Counted from the stretch's first letter, positions 9,495 to 21,790 are shown. The stretch: DNA of 47,027 nucleotides from Podaxis mareebaensis (GCA_018524725.1 JAEUWP010000277.1:1-47027), one strand, 5' to 3'. The notes: a model not told the origin generated them from the sequence alone. Made by a program: numbers and translations.

Positions 9495-11015
9495 CGTAAA
9501 GTCCCTGGCTCCCGCTGGAACAAGTTTAGAGATGAAAAAGGCTGCAGCGCGCTGCGGCCGATCTTATAGCGCATTGTTGGCTATCATCTCCGGATGAGCT
9601 GTAACACCATGATCGTTGGCCGTAAACCTCGATTTCTTAGTTAGGATGAAGGGGGACCCCAGACGGTCTTTTGACGTTGTCACATCGATAAGATTCACGA
9701 TGAGTCAATGAAACAAAAGGTGTAACCGTCCATCATGGGCATCACGGGCCAGAATAATCACGACGGAAAGTTGCAACGAATGGTCATATGCCAAAGTTTG
9801 CAGCCACAAGTATGGAAGCTCTGTCCTGATTGTGTCTCTGAAAGAATGACTCACGGTTAGATCTCAGTTGGATGGAATATGACTATGATTGATGATCGAT
9901 GATACTAGTAGGCTCTATCTCCGATACTTCGACAACGTCAGATTGCTTGCCAGCGCTAGAAATCCCACTAGCTCGCATTTGTTACCTGCAGAATGACCTG
10001 CATCATGATCCTGCACTGGGGCGGTGTGAGTTTCTGCAGATTTGAAACGGCCGCTTAGGCACCCTTTGTCAATCTCCGCAAGCATGGCTTGTACGCGCGA
10101 GCGGATAAGTGCGAAATGAAATCCTTATTTCTCCACTGTAACGACGATCATGTTTGGGGAGCATTGTATGCACACTTTTATTCTTAGGTGCTGCGCCCAT
10201 GTTCATGCTGTGCCCCACGTTCAACTAAAATACGTTTTGAAACAGTGCACCCATGCAATGCCTTGTCAACCAGAATGATACTCCTGTAACTTCACCGTGA
10301 ACAGGCCAACATCACAGGTTGCACATCAGCGACACGTCCAAAACCAGTTGTTGACTTGGAGACCTTAAGAAACTCCATCATGTTATGCAAATTAGGTGCT
10401 TAGAAAATGTTGGCTCTCAGAATACTAAGCAGATAAATTTATGTACTGAAAATACCAGATAAAAAACATCCTTGCGAGATATTGGCTAACTGGGTAAAAA
10501 CATGCTGGTGAGATGACCAACATGCTACCATCATCTGTGGAACAATGGCATATTGAACCATCCTTATCAATACATGACCATCATAGGTCCGTCGTTATCA
10601 ATACGCGACCATCATAGACCCATCGTTATCATTATGCAATGGCATCAGATGTGTCGCGTTCCATCATATTGATGTCGCGTTCGGACATTTTTTTCTGCTA
10701 AGTCTTGAATTTGTGCAAGAGGTGGAATAGCTTTCCAGCACAAGAGAAACCTAGTGCATCTGCATTATTCTTCTTCTATTCCAATTGGTGACATGAGTAG
10801 ATTCACAAATTGCTGTTCCCAGGCGCGCAACGCTCGGTTACAAGAATATAACACGGAAAGCGTACGAAAGAATACTCATGATCTAAGTATATCCATCCAC
10901 CTGATGCCGGCTCAGTGGGATTAATTTGTTTGACGACAAATGTCCGAATAAAAGGAGGGCTTAAGGCTTGCGCATCGCTCAACACCACATTTCCAGATTC
11001 TTACTGAAGCCCACA
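9495..11015. other. Intergenic region between divergent host genes
   Basis: CpG-containing unique sequence without convincing coding exons. It should hold the promoters of both the DUF6534 gene (leftwards) and the P450 gene (rightwards). The only internal structure seen is the short repeat at 10562-10640. Confidence 0.6.
10562..10640. repeat. Short 30-bp direct repeat, 2.5 copies
   Basis: Two near-identical units of the form TTATCAATAC(A/G)(T/C)GACCATCATAG and a partial third (TTATCATTATGC...). Period is 30 bp. Located in the shared intergenic region, so a regulatory role is possible but not shown. Confidence 0.7.
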
Positions 11016-13136
11016 ATGAGTTCTTCCCCTGACTTGAAGCTTCTGCCCCTTGTACCTATCAACTCCACGGTTCAGAATGTAGGTTTTCTCATCGGATTGA
11101 GTTTACGGAAACATCGCTCATCGCTTCTGGTGGCTCAGCTGATGATTATAGCCAACAGGGCGCCTATATCACCCGGTATCCTTGTTCTCACTCTTCTACT
11201 TGGCTACATACTTTGCTTGGGTCTCCGCAAGAATCTCAAAGACAAGGAAGGACATTCCATCCCCCCTGGTCCTCCACTGCGCTATCCCTTTCTTCCCAAG
11301 TACCCGGAACGTATTTTGCACCGCTGGACAAAGCAGTATGGCCCCATCTACTCAGTATGGATGGGTAACCAACTCTTCGTCGTCCTGAACGACCCTATTG
11401 TCGCTCGTGATTTGCTCGTCGTACACGGATCCAACTTCTCGAGCAGGCACAATTACTTCATGAAGAATCAAACGATTCTTGATGGTGGTGCCATTACTGC
11501 TACACCTTACAACGACACATGGTAAGAGCAGGATGATGCTCCTAGCTGTCGCTCATGATGTCTCACGGCACGGCAGGAGAAAGCATCGTAAAATTGCGAA
11601 TTCAATTCTGGCACCTCGGGCTGTCGAAGGCTATTCTGCAACGCTCGAATACGAAGCACACATGCTGATCAAGTCGTTGTACCACGACACTAAGCAAGGC
11701 AAGGTTCCTGTTAACCCCGCTCGTTACGCTGGCCGCTATGTATTGAAGTTAATATCTCGCGGACTTAACCACAGTAAAACTGAGTCTGACTCCACGTTGC
11801 ATTCAACAGCAATATGCTTTCCGTAACCTTCGGCACACGCACCGGCTCCGTAGCGGATCCTATCATCAAGCGGGCGCTGCCCCTCGGCAATGAGTTCATG
11901 AAACTTACAGGTTCGTCTTGTTTGTGTATTGTCATTGGAGTCTCGGTTGAACGCCCTCTCTTCAGGACCCTGGTCGAATGCCGTCGATTTCATCAAACCT
12001 TTGCAGTGGCTGCCTACACGCACTCGCGCACGTGGTCGTAAACTGCGACAGGATTTCTTGGAAGTCTACGGGACGATGATCAACATAGTCAAAGATCGCA
12101 TGACCGCCGGAGAGAATGTTCCGAACTGCCTAGTCAAGTCTCTTTTGGAATACGAAGAGGAGGAACAACTCAGTTGGACCGATATGTGCCTTCTAACAAC
12201 CGCGTTTGCCACAGGAGGCTCTCATTCAGTAAGTGAAATCTGTTCATCATACCCCATCACAGCCAATAAAATGGTTTTCAGACATCGGGCACAATCCAAT
12301 GGTTCCTAGCATTCATGCCATCACACCCTGGGATTCAAGCTAAGGCACACGAGGAGCTCGATCGTGTCCTGGGACGCGAGAACTGGCCGACTCCCGAAGA
12401 TGAAAAGCGTCTTCCATACATTCGGGCGATCATTAAAGAGGTAAGCCGGCCTTGAGCCACTCAGATTCGAGCGAATGAATTCATTATTTGAATTCACAGG
12501 TTTTACGCTGTCACTCTCCTTTCTGGATGGCTACTCCCCACGCCTCTGATCGTGACTTTGTTTATCGCGGAATGTATATTCCAGCGAAGACTGTCATAAT
12601 GTTGAACTGCTATTCACTTCATCATAATGAGGCGCGCTATGAAGATCCGTGAGTAGTCAACTCAACCTTTGGCACAACTCAGAGTCTAAATAACTGAATT
12701 CGCTCTGACGCCTAGGTTCACCTTCAACCCAGATCGGTATCTTGGCGATAACCTTTCCAGTACGGAATCTTCTAAGCTTGCCAACGCCATGGACCGCGAT
12801 CATTGGGCATTCGGCGCCGGGTGAGCAGCTCCAAATTTTCTCTTTATGCTCGTCGGCTAACATTTCCATCCTCATAGGCGTCGCATTTGCCCTGGAATGC
12901 CGATCGCAGAAAAGGAAATCTTTCTGGCGATTTCGAGGCTTCTATGGGCATTCAAGATTGAACCTGTTGTTGGAGAGCCCCCTTGTCTCGATGAGTACGA
13001 GGGCAACTCTGGTCGTACTCCACTTCCATTTAGGATCAATCTGGTCCCTCGACATGAACACGTTCATCGTGTTTTGGGAACCAAAGATGAACTGCCGGGA
13101 AGCTTCGAGCTCGCCGACGAGTATTTGGGCCATTAG
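11016..13136 (+). CDS. Cytochrome P450 monooxygenase, 8 exons
   Basis: Exons 11016-11521, 11577-11747, 11810-11910, 11966-12228, 12282-12440, 12500-12648, 12716-12820, 12878-13136, all GT-AG and phase-consistent; 570 aa. A second in-frame ATG at 11142 gives 528 aa with a classical N-terminal anchor (ILVLTLLLGYILCLGL), so that start is at least as likely. The proline hinge is IPPGPPLRYP. The helix C region is WRKHRKIA. The ExxR pair is KEVLR (Glu 12438-12440, Arg 12506-12508) and the PERF-like motif is FNPDRY. The haem loop is FGAGRRICPG with the Cys ligand at 12888-12890. The I-helix motif, usually (A/G)Gx(D/E)T(T/S), reads GGSHST, with His at the acid position. This is an ER-anchored haem monooxygenase of unknown substrate, of the E-class group-I kind common in basidiomycetes. 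No cluster partners are visible. Confidence 0.93.
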
Positions 13137-13746
13137 TTTGAGCCGTAGACTTTGAGGATACCCCTCCTATTTATTGAAACTTGGTTTCACTCTCTCAATA
13201 CCACTCCTGGTGAACTGGCGTTGATGTATCCTTATTTACACGGGGATGTCATTATGGAGTTCTGTATGGCTTATTCATCAGCAAAAGGGCTCAGACCACG
13301 ATCAGCAGTGGTTGAGCAAACCAGTTGCTCACAAATTAAAGGTACATCAAATGGGAATTAACGAGACTCTTGATGAGATGAAAAGTTAAGGCCTGGAGGT
13401 AAGAAAGAGCTTAGGATATGTTCTGTAGTAGTAATAGAAGTAGAAAGATGTAATTCCACTGAAGAAAAGTACATTATGATACAAGGTATTATATACTCAT
13501 AGCTATGCATGAATGAATGATTTAGAATGTACATGTGTTAAGCATATGTTAAAAGAATTAAACACATATTGACTAGTCATAAAGCATAGTAAGACTCAAC
13601 CTGAATAACAAGGAGTCATGCAAAGATAAGAAATGTTTCTACAACATGTATCTTACTATTGAAACATGAGGTTAAGAGTAATACTCCAAAGATATGAGTC
13701 ATATATCCTAATATCAAGTCAAAAAGTAGTATTAATAGAAACAGAT
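13137..13746. other. Spacer downstream of P450
   Basis: The first ~200 bp are the P450 3' flank. From about 13390 the sequence becomes AT-rich and CpG-poor, marking the edge of the repeat-rich territory. No gene or RNA was supported. Confidence 0.5.
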
Positions 13747-14446
13747 TGTTAAGAACTGACTCCAGATGGGGGCAGCCATGCACAGACACAGGGTTGAGGC
13801 CTTGGCTTCAACTTATGTGTTGTGCTCCTCTGATACTGTGGTGGCCTCACTTGACTGAATATGGACTTGAGCAGATGAGAGGGCAGAGATCAGATGAGGA
13901 TGGGACAAGCCTGGACCAAGAAGTGGACTTGTAGCAGACAGACAGGAGAGAGAGGAGAAAGATCTAAGTAGATATTCTGACTGAGGAGTACAAACAGTAG
14001 TAGTCCTACATATATACTAGTAGTCAGGATAAAGTCTGGAGAGTAATAGTTAAGCAAGAAACAATAGTAACTACTCAAAGGAGAATACAAGAAACATGTG
14101 AACTGATAACTGCAGTGAAGATACCAGAATAAGGAGTCTGTCTGCAAAGCATCTGGACATCCAAAAGGATGGGGAAGGAAGTGAAACATCTGATAATGGA
14201 AAACCAAGATAAGTAGAAGATAATCAAGGGTGAAGGGGAAAACCATGGATAAATGGAAAACACAAGATAATTGGATAAGGAATTCTGATAAGAAATGTGA
14301 CAGAAGGAAAAGGGATGGAGAAATGTAGTAATGAGGAGAAATGTCTGATGGAAACAGAGAAAAGGCTAAACTGAATATGATCTGCAGGATCCAGTGAGTA
14401 ACCATGGCTCCAAGAGTCTAGTGAATGCCTAGTGAAGCCCATAACA
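13747..14446. repeat. LTR of an unidentified retroelement
   Basis: About 700 bp with TGTTA...TAACA ends and no coding potential. Directly to its right the plus strand reads GTATTCCCCCTTTAGG. On the minus strand that is AAAGGGGGAATAC next to a TGTTATGGGC LTR start, i.e. a polypurine tract next to a 3' LTR. It could instead be the 5' LTR of a plus-strand element whose gag starts near 14545. No target duplication found. Confidence 0.55.
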
Positions 14447-14780
14447 GTATTCCCCCTTTAGGACCAAGCCTCTGAGGTCCAAGTCTGGACCTGACAGATA
14501 CCCTTGGCCCTGTCCACTTGTTATAAAGGAGGTGCCTTTGGATAGTGAACTTTATTCCTCAACTCAAAACAACAATTGACATGCCCCAATGCCAGAACAC
14601 TCAATCCCAGCCCCCTACTGACCCTGAGATGATGGCAGCATTCACTGCCTTTTATCATAGTTGGCAGAAAGAGAAGGAGAAAACATCTATGCCCAAAGAA
14701 GGTTCCACCATGGAAGCAGGCCCAAGCAAGAAACAAGGATAGACAAAAGAGACAGAGGCAGATACATCAGCAGGTAAGGT
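14447..14780 (+). other. Internal fragment of the flanking LTR element
   Basis: Sequence between the LTR and LINE copy 1. It contains an open stretch (ATG at 14581, MPQCQNTQSQPPTDPEMM...) that runs past a TAG at about 14740. The hydrophilic, Gln/Pro/Lys-rich composition would suit a Gag N-terminus, but I do not recognise it. It ends where LINE homology begins (about 14781). Confidence 0.35.
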
Positions 14781-16637
14781 CAATCACCTTCCTTTTCCAG
14801 TAACCACTACCATTGTCTCAGTGGAACAGTTATTCATAGCTATGAAAAGGAATACAAACCCTCTCATTTTCCATGTCAAACTCCAAGGACTCATCTGGAG
14901 GCTTTGGAGGTGCTTTGAGGACTGTCAGGTCAAAACTTTCTCACTGCTGTTCAAGTACTAGCATAGTGCCATCCTTTACACAACCTCAGGAAGCCTCTGT
15001 AGCTCCCTTCAATGACCTCAAGAACAAAGACAACTTCATATGCAAGTCTGTCTCCCCTACACCATCTCTTAAAACCAAATAATCTATATCTACCAATCAA
15101 CTTCTCTCCAACCAGACCCAAAAGAGTCTGAAAGTCCACAATAACAATGATGCTGCCTCTTCAGTCCACAGTGCTGAAGAGGATAACCAATCTGAAGGAG
15201 AAGATGAAGGCTCTCAAGGCCTATCTACTCCTCACTCTGTTCACCCATCCCTCACACCAGTTCATGAGGAAATCAATTTATCACCTGAGATCAATCCATC
15301 ATCTCATCAGGTTCTTACCCCATCTCAAGCCATTGCTTCATCCTATGGCTTTATCTCCCCTACTCCAAGAGCAGCTTGGGATAAATCCCAACCCTCTGAC
15401 CCCCTCCCTTCCCTTCCTACCTCACTCCCATCTCCCCTCCCCCTTGCACTCAGCCTCATGCTGAAGCACAGTCAATCCATGGAATGAATTGGTCAGCAAT
15501 TCATAACACTATCTGCAATGCCCTCAGTGATGTTGATGTCACAAACACAGAAGACATCAAAGGTCTCAACCTTTTAACATCACTCCTAAGTTTCACCTCC
15601 AGCTGGCTCATTACATGGGCTAATAATGGAAACTTTTCTACCTTTGATGGAACTTCCCATCTCATCAATATTCTTCAGACTATCATGCACTCTGAACAAC
15701 TATGCAATAAGTCTGTACCCTTCAACAACCACAAGATACATCTTTATGATGCTATCTCCATGCAATTCCTGTCCTCCCACACACTCTCTCCTATCCTGAC
15801 TCCAATGTCAACTGGCTATTGAAATGCTTGCCAGGCTAAAAAGGCACTGGCAGTATCTTCCTCCTCCCTGAAAGACACCACTGGGTATCTCCAGGGCTCT
15901 TCCCCCTCCCTTCCTTCTGACACCACTGGGCTTCTCTAGGGTTCAGATTTGCAATTTGAAAGGAATACTGCATATGCAATTACCCTCTCATGCCTCCCAC
16001 CTGTCAACCCAACTAAACAAGGTGAGTCATCAGCCACTACTGTAGATGCTGACATCATCAGTAAATTGGCTTAAAATAGTTATTACATGTTGATTTATAT
16101 AATTCATCTAAAGAATAAGATGGACTATAACAGCTGGAAAAACATTTTATTGAGTAAGAAATGACATATAAACTTTTTGAAGGTATAACATCATTTGCAA
16201 AACCTTATATTGCCTTTCTTATCACACACAAAACCTTTTATTGCCTTTCCTATCACATACAAAGGTTTTGCTTGAAATGTATCAAATACAATCATATTTT
16301 GAGGATATATAGATAAGAACAAGCAAATACTGCTAACTTTTTACCTTAAAAACAGCTTATTGGAATTATCAGATACTGTGAAAGAAGACTTGGACTGGTG
16401 AAATAAGCTGAAAAAATTTTTTTTCAGATTTTTCCTAAGCACTTTAGTCTGGGCTAGAAAATAAATTGCATTTTTCAAGCCAATAGCTTGATGGTTTTTC
16501 AAGAGTGAATTTTCTCCAGGATGCTCTCAATGAGATCTACCAATTGAGACTACATTCATAAATTTTGAAGAGCTTTGAAATAGTATCTGCACCAACAGCA
16601 GATAGGTCATATTCAATCACAGCATAGTGCTCAGGAA

Positions 16638-16709
16638 GGTATGATGGCTCAACTGGATGAGCGCCATGATTCTTCCAAGAGGTTCTGGATTCAAATCCCA
16701 GTCTGACCA
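16638..16709 (+). ncRNA. tRNA-like module 1 (Pol III A and B boxes)
   Basis: A box-like TGGCTCAACTGG at 16645-16656 and B box-like GGATTCAAATCCC at 16688-16700, with tRNA-like spacing and a D-arm (GCTC...GAGC). Acceptor and anticodon stems pair poorly, so it is a tRNA-derived sequence of the SINE kind rather than a functional tRNA gene. Confidence 0.5.
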
Positions 16710-16727
16710 ACTAATTGGGGTGTGTTC

Positions 16728-16795
16728 TCTCAGATGGCTGAGTGGTGTGATACCATTCCAGTAGGTTCTAAGTTCAAGCTCTAGACTGGTTAATT
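16728..16795 (+). ncRNA. tRNA-like module 2 (Pol III A and B boxes)
   Basis: A box-like TGGCTGAGTGG at 16735-16745 and B box-like AAGTTCAAGCTC at 16770-16781, again spaced as in a tRNA and preceded by a direct partial echo of module 1 (AGGTTCT(A/G)). Tandem with module 1. Confidence 0.45.
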
Positions 16796-18452
16796 TTTGG
16801 TGTCTCTCATTGCTGCTTTTCTATGACAATTTACATATATACATACATCTAGTATGTTGGCTGTCCTTGCATACCCAGGAATGATTGTATGGTCCAAATC
16901 CTTTTGTACCTTGCAAGATACCTTCCAGAAACATGGCCTTTTGTGGTATTTAGTACATTTTGACATATATATTGACTGTTTTTGGTATATATAGTTTTGG
17001 CCTTTTTGCTGATGATGCTTCCTCCTCCCCCTCCCTCCATCATTACTCCTGATGCCCAACCTGAGACTTCCAGTCTAGAGAAGGCTAACCCTAACCCCAG
17101 TTCCTAGTCCATAGTCACATATCACCAGGCACCTCATAAAGTGGTAGCTGTTCCTGCTCAGTGTAAGCCTATCATGGCCCCTGCCTTCCCTCCTAAGGCT
17201 CCCAACCCCCCTCTCCCTTCCCTTCCTCATCTCTCTCCTCCCTCCTCTCCCCCTCCTATAAACTGAGCCACTAGACCTCAGTACAGATCTGGTGCCCCAT
17301 CTCCATCAACCCAGAGGTTGTCCTATTCTAAGGCAGCATCCCAAACCCCTCTCAAAGTCGAAGAGTTACAAAAATATGCAGCTCTTCAAAATCAATTCCC
17401 TCAAATGTTGCTGGTTGACATCATTAATTTCCTTTGCAGTTCTGGGGACATCAAATCATCCCCCCAAAAATCCTCCCTATTTCCCCCTCATTCCTCCTCT
17501 CAACCAAAAGCTACTCAAGGACTATCCCACAAGAATGTTGTTGTATCATTCAATAACACATTCACCCATCTAATAGTCACCTCTCTGGATCTCATTGTTC
17601 ACTGTTGCAACAATGAACTATACCAGAAGAACCTTCCTCTTCATGTCAAGTCAGTGAAAATGAATGAATGAACTTTGTGGCTCAATACTAGCTCTGTCAC
17701 TACAGAGGCTGAACTTACTGCTATCAAGAAGGGCATTGCTGACTCTAACAGGTCAGCCTTCACCTCCCCCAACATCAGGAATGCAGTTGCCCCTTCACTT
17801 CCTATGTCAAAATCATTTATTAAACTCACCAACCTCCTGTACTTCAAGGAGGATAGTACTCCTCACACTGCAGATGATATCAAGCCTGCTATTGATGCCT
17901 CCCCTTATTCTGACATTGTCAACCATCTTGTCAGCAAACCACAATTCTGCTGTGTCTCTCCCCACTCAGACTTGGCTATTCTCTTCTTTGACCTGTGGGA
18001 CTTACAAACTGCCTCTAGAGTGAAGATGTATATCAATCATACCATTCTTTTTGAGAATAGAGTGTGCACTTTCCAAGGAGCTAGTATGAGGGTTGCCAGC
18101 CCTCTGTGTAACTGCTGTTGGAGGTGGGGTCATCCTACCCATCTATGCAAAGTGCACAAGGCTGGTTGTGCTATTTGTAGTGACCCCCACCATACTGACA
18201 ACCACTGCTGTAATGGGTACTGCTGTCAAGGTGAGGCTGGTCCCAACCCCTGTTCCCCCACCCCTGCCAACATCAAGGAGTGTCCCCACATGACCTCCTT
18301 CAATTGCTTGTCATGTGACTCCAAAGATCACCACATGAACAGTGATAAATGCCTATTCTTTTGTCATTGATATAACAAAGAATAGATTATCAACAAGCTC
18401 AAAGAGATGAAGATGGAGAAGGCAAAGTGTGATTTCAATGCCAGGGCAGTAA

Positions 18453-21283
18453 ATGTCTGAATGTCCTCTTATGACTAATGCTTTTTCCCTCAATTACATT
18501 TCAATTTGCTTATTTAATGTACAAAAGAACTGGTCTACTACTGAATTTCTTTTAAATTCTCCCTTATTAAAAGATGTTCATGTCCTATGTCTACAAGAAC
18601 CTCCCTTTAGGTTTATTTGTAACATCCCATCCACATCACTCTCTGAAGGAGAACCAATGAAAGGACCTCCTATCCATAAAGATTGGATACTTCTTCATGA
18701 CCAATCTATTCCCAAACCCAGAGTCCTTACTTATGTTTGCAGCTCCTTACACTCTCTGAACCCTACCATTCACCTGAACATCATCTCTTCTCTTGATTTC
18801 CAAATGTTTTCATTCTCCATTCCAAGTAAACAATATTTCCTTAATTGCTACTTTGAATCCAAAGACTCTTCTTTGATGGACTATCTAGAATCATGTATTC
18901 ACTCATTCCCCAACAACATTCATTTCACTCAAGGCAACTTCAATACAAGATCATCTGACTGGGACTCTAAATCCACTCATCACTTGGCCCAAGTAGACCT
19001 ATTCAATTGGTTTCACTCAATCATCTCCACTTTCCTTTTCTGCTACACACTTCCCTGATAATCCCAACAAATCTGAAACAGTCATCAACTTGATCTTTGC
19101 CATATCACTGGAAGGCCTTCCAGTGCCCACTCATTCATATGAACATGATTGGAGATCTAAATCTGATTATGTTCCACTTTTCACTCATGTTCCTCTCCTG
19201 ACAACAGCCCACCCCATCACAGTCATATGCACAATCACTTGAGACTTTGAAGAAGAAGCTGTCTTTCTATACAACTGCTCCAATTGCATCAAGTCTATCC
19301 CTGCCATCTTTGAATCAACAGATGATGTTAGCAAATACACATCCATTTTCTCCATCATCTCAGATGAATGGAATGCAAATGCTATTGAAGTCAAAATCTG
19401 TCATTGATCCAAACCATGGTGGGACAACCAATGTTCTGCTGCCCTTCAAGCATTCAACACTCAGAGAAACAAATGCAATTGGACAAACTTCAGATGCATC
19501 ACTAGAAAGGCTAAACAAACCTTCTTTGATCATAAAATCCTTGAGATCTCTTGGGAGAAATGACAACTATGGGACCTCATGTCTTGGATTAAGAAATGTA
19601 ACCTTCCCCCTTCCCAATCCATCCTTCACAAAGGACAACCATGTGATGAACCAGAGAGCTTATGGAAAGCACTTGATGAAACATACAATGCAGTGTGCCC
19701 TGTTGATCTCAACACAGCCATATTCACTCCAGAACAAAAAGAATGATCATGGCCTCCTTTCTCAACTAAGGAATTGACAGACACCCTCACCCCATGTGCC
19801 AACTCCTCTGCCCCAGGCCCAGACCATCTCTCATGGGCCCACATCAAATTTCTTATGTCTGATGATGACATCAAATCAAATTTCACTTCATTTACTTCCA
19901 CATACATCAAATATCATACCTAACTAAAATATCTCAAAACATCCACCTTGGTTATCATCCCAAAACTGAATAAACCACATTATTTTATGCCAAAAATGTT
20001 TTGACCCATTGTTCTCCTCAATACTCTTGGCAAGCTTATTGAGAAGATGATATCTAATTGCCTCCAATTCAAAGTGACACAATTCAATCTGGTCCACCCC
20101 CTTTAGTTTGGTGGCATTATCCACCAGTCTACAGAAGATGCAGGTGTCTTCATCACACACTTGGTCCACTCTGGATGGAAAGGGAACCTTAAAACAAGTG
20201 TCCTCACCTTTGATGTCACTCAATTTTTCCCTTCTATCAATCACTCCCTTTTAATTGAAATCCTCAAAAGACATGGTTTTCATTCTTCCATAGTTTCCTT
20301 TTTTGCTAATTATTTAGTCAATCATTTCACTACTTATTCATGGAACAATGACTCTTCACCACCATTCCCTGCCTCTGTAGGTGTAGGACAAGGTTTGGCA
20401 CTCTCTCCTATTTTAACAGCCCTTTACCTCTCTCCATTCATTCACAAGTTTTCTAATGATGCTTGTTGTAAACTACTCTCTTTTGTAGATGATGGCTTGA
20501 TTGTCATCCAATCAGACTCTGTATATACCAATTGTAAAATACTTGCCTCTGTTTACCTAGACTGTGAACAAATACTGACCTCTATGGGTCTTGCTCTTGA
20601 ACATGACAAGACCAAGACCTTCCACTTCTCTAACCACCCTTGGGCAGAACCTGACCCAAATGTGATTGTCAACCATCCAGTTGATGGCCAACTCATTTTC
20701 AAGCCCAAATGATACCTCCCCTATCTGGGCTTCTATTTCAACTGGGTGCTCTCCTTTAAAGAACATGTCCAATACTATTCCACCAAGGTGCTATCCACTA
20801 TCAAGTGCATGCATCTTCTTGGCAATTCTATCCAGGGCTTATCCCCCCTCCACAAAAGTATCTTATATCAGTCATGTGTGGTTTCCATAGCCATATATGG
20901 TTTCTGATTATGGTTCAATTGCAATGGTCACTATTGCAGCCTCATCAAACAACTCCAACAAATGCAATGGTCTGCAGCCTTATGGATCACTGGTGCTTTT
21001 TGCACAACCCCCTCAGGTGGAGTTGAGGCCATCACTGGCCTCATCCCATCCAACTTCATCTCTTCAAGCTTGCCAAGCACTGCTCTCTCCATTTTCAAAC
21101 TGTCCCTCCTTCCCACCCCCTCAAAATCCTCACACACAATGTTGATCCACTTGACATGCACTTTACCAAAAACTGATCCACAGCACTAGACTTTGTATCT
21201 AACACTCAGTTAGTCACAGATTGATTCAACCACCTACACCCCAGTGCCAAACCAGGTCAGCATCTAGTTGATCACTTTGACAC
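18453..21283 (+). pseudogene. LINE copy 1 ORF2 (APE-RT), 3'-truncated
   Basis: ATG at 18453 overlaps the ORF1 stop (ATGTCTGA). Endonuclease residues are visible as HVLCLQEPPF and later, damaged, the QGNFNTRSSDW region. RT is recognisable at 19980-20700: LVHPL(stop)FGGIIHQSTEDAG, TFDVTQFFPSINHSLL, then GVGQGLALSPIL and FVDDGLIV with the intact catalytic FVDD. Multiple stops and frameshifts. It ends at 21283 where LTR B begins. Confidence 0.88.
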
Positions 21284-21741
21284 TGTTACACTCCTCCTGT
21301 TTCTGTTGTCATTCATGCTGCCTTCCTTTCTCACTATCTTTTGTCCTCCTTGTTGCCTCTTGTCCCCTCATCATTCTACAGCTTCTCTTGTCTTCATCTC
21401 AACTTGCACCTTGGCTATCAGCCACATCTCAGATCTCTGAAGTCAGACTATACTTGGCATTCAGACTTGGTGATACCTTGTATAGTAATAGTCCTCTTTG
21501 AGTAGATCTCATCTTGCCTCAGGCTTGGTCTAGTATACTTAGAACACTGAAGTAACTATGAAGTGTCTCTGTTAGGACATGTAGAATAGCAATTGCCTCA
21601 GTATTTAGATAGCTTGTAAAGTAAGTAGAACTTAGCTTTATGATCATTTGTACATAGCATGAGAATAGCAGGTCTGCCTTCTGCTCTATCTTCTTGCTGC
21701 ATGAGAGCTCTACCTGCCTCAACAGGATAACTGGTGTAACA
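21284..21741 (+). repeat. 5' LTR of gypsy-like element B
   Basis: 458 bp with ends TGTTACAC and GTGTAACA (8-bp inverted). It starts exactly where LINE copy 1 homology stops and is followed by a 49-bp leader (21742-21790) that resumes at 39706 after element A. No PBS matching a common tRNA was recognised. Assignment to B rests on the collinear continuation. Confidence 0.62.
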
Positions 21742-21785
21742 GCTAAACCTATGGAGTAGCCTGCAACCTTACAAGTTGTATCTCT

Positions 21786-21790
21786 CCCTA
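21786..21790. repeat. Element A target duplication, left (CCCTA)
   Basis: CCCTA immediately before the LTR start TGTAAAGC. The identical CCCTA follows the other LTR at 39706-39710. It shows that A inserted by integrase and that its outer ends are correctly placed. Confidence 0.85.

Larger units (their letters stand above)
16053..17017. mobile_element. ~965-bp TIR element inserted in LINE ORF1
   Basis: LINE homology stops at GCTGACAT and resumes at GCTTCCTCCTCC, exactly collinear with copy 2 (GACATG/CTCCCTCC). The insert begins CATCATCAGTAAATTGGC and its other end, reversed, begins CATCATCAGCAAAAAGGC, so it has ~25-bp imperfect terminal inverted repeats. A 2-bp AT duplication is one possible target site. 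No ORF is long enough for a transposase, so it would be non-autonomous. Near 16198-16262 there is a ~33-bp tandem repeat (AAACCTT(T/A)TATTGCCTTTC). Two tRNA-like modules lie inside. Confidence 0.78.
14873..18460 (+). pseudogene. LINE copy 1 ORF1
   Basis: Begins ATG at 14873 (MSNSKDSSGGFGG) and ends at TGA 18458-18460, collinear with ORF1 of copy 2 but broken by stops, frameshifts and the TIR insertion. The C-terminal zinc-binding region is recognisable at 18100-18360: CNCCWRWGHPTHLC, CAICSDPHHTDNH and CPHMTSFNCLSCDSKDHH. Arg residues of copy 2 here are Cys or Asn-type replacements. ORF1 proteins bind element RNA. Confidence 0.88.
14781..21283 (+). mobile_element. LINE copy 1, degraded and interrupted
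   Basis: Homologous over its length to the full LINE at 22335-29251, starting at the same 5' end (CACCTTCCTTTTCCAGTAAC). It lacks the 3' end of ORF2 because element B is inserted at 21283, just after the match to KPGQCLLDLF. A TIR element occupies 16053-17017. CpGs are nearly absent compared with copy 2, and many Arg codons have become Cys, His, Gln or stop. This is the oldest layer of the nested stack. Confidence 0.92.

Noticed and set aside
13890..14405. 171-codon Leu/Phe/Tyr-rich minus ORF as a membrane protein
   Set aside because: It lies inside an LTR and its hydrophobicity comes from A/G-rich antisense sequence; no family resemblance.
16638..16795. Two functional tRNA genes
   Set aside because: A and B boxes are present, but acceptor and anticodon stems pair poorly and the units sit inside a transposon-like insert.
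21279..21746. Target duplication around LTR B (gacac/gctaa)
   Set aside because: The two flanks differ. The other end of element B is not in the window, so no duplication can be expected beside this LTR alone.
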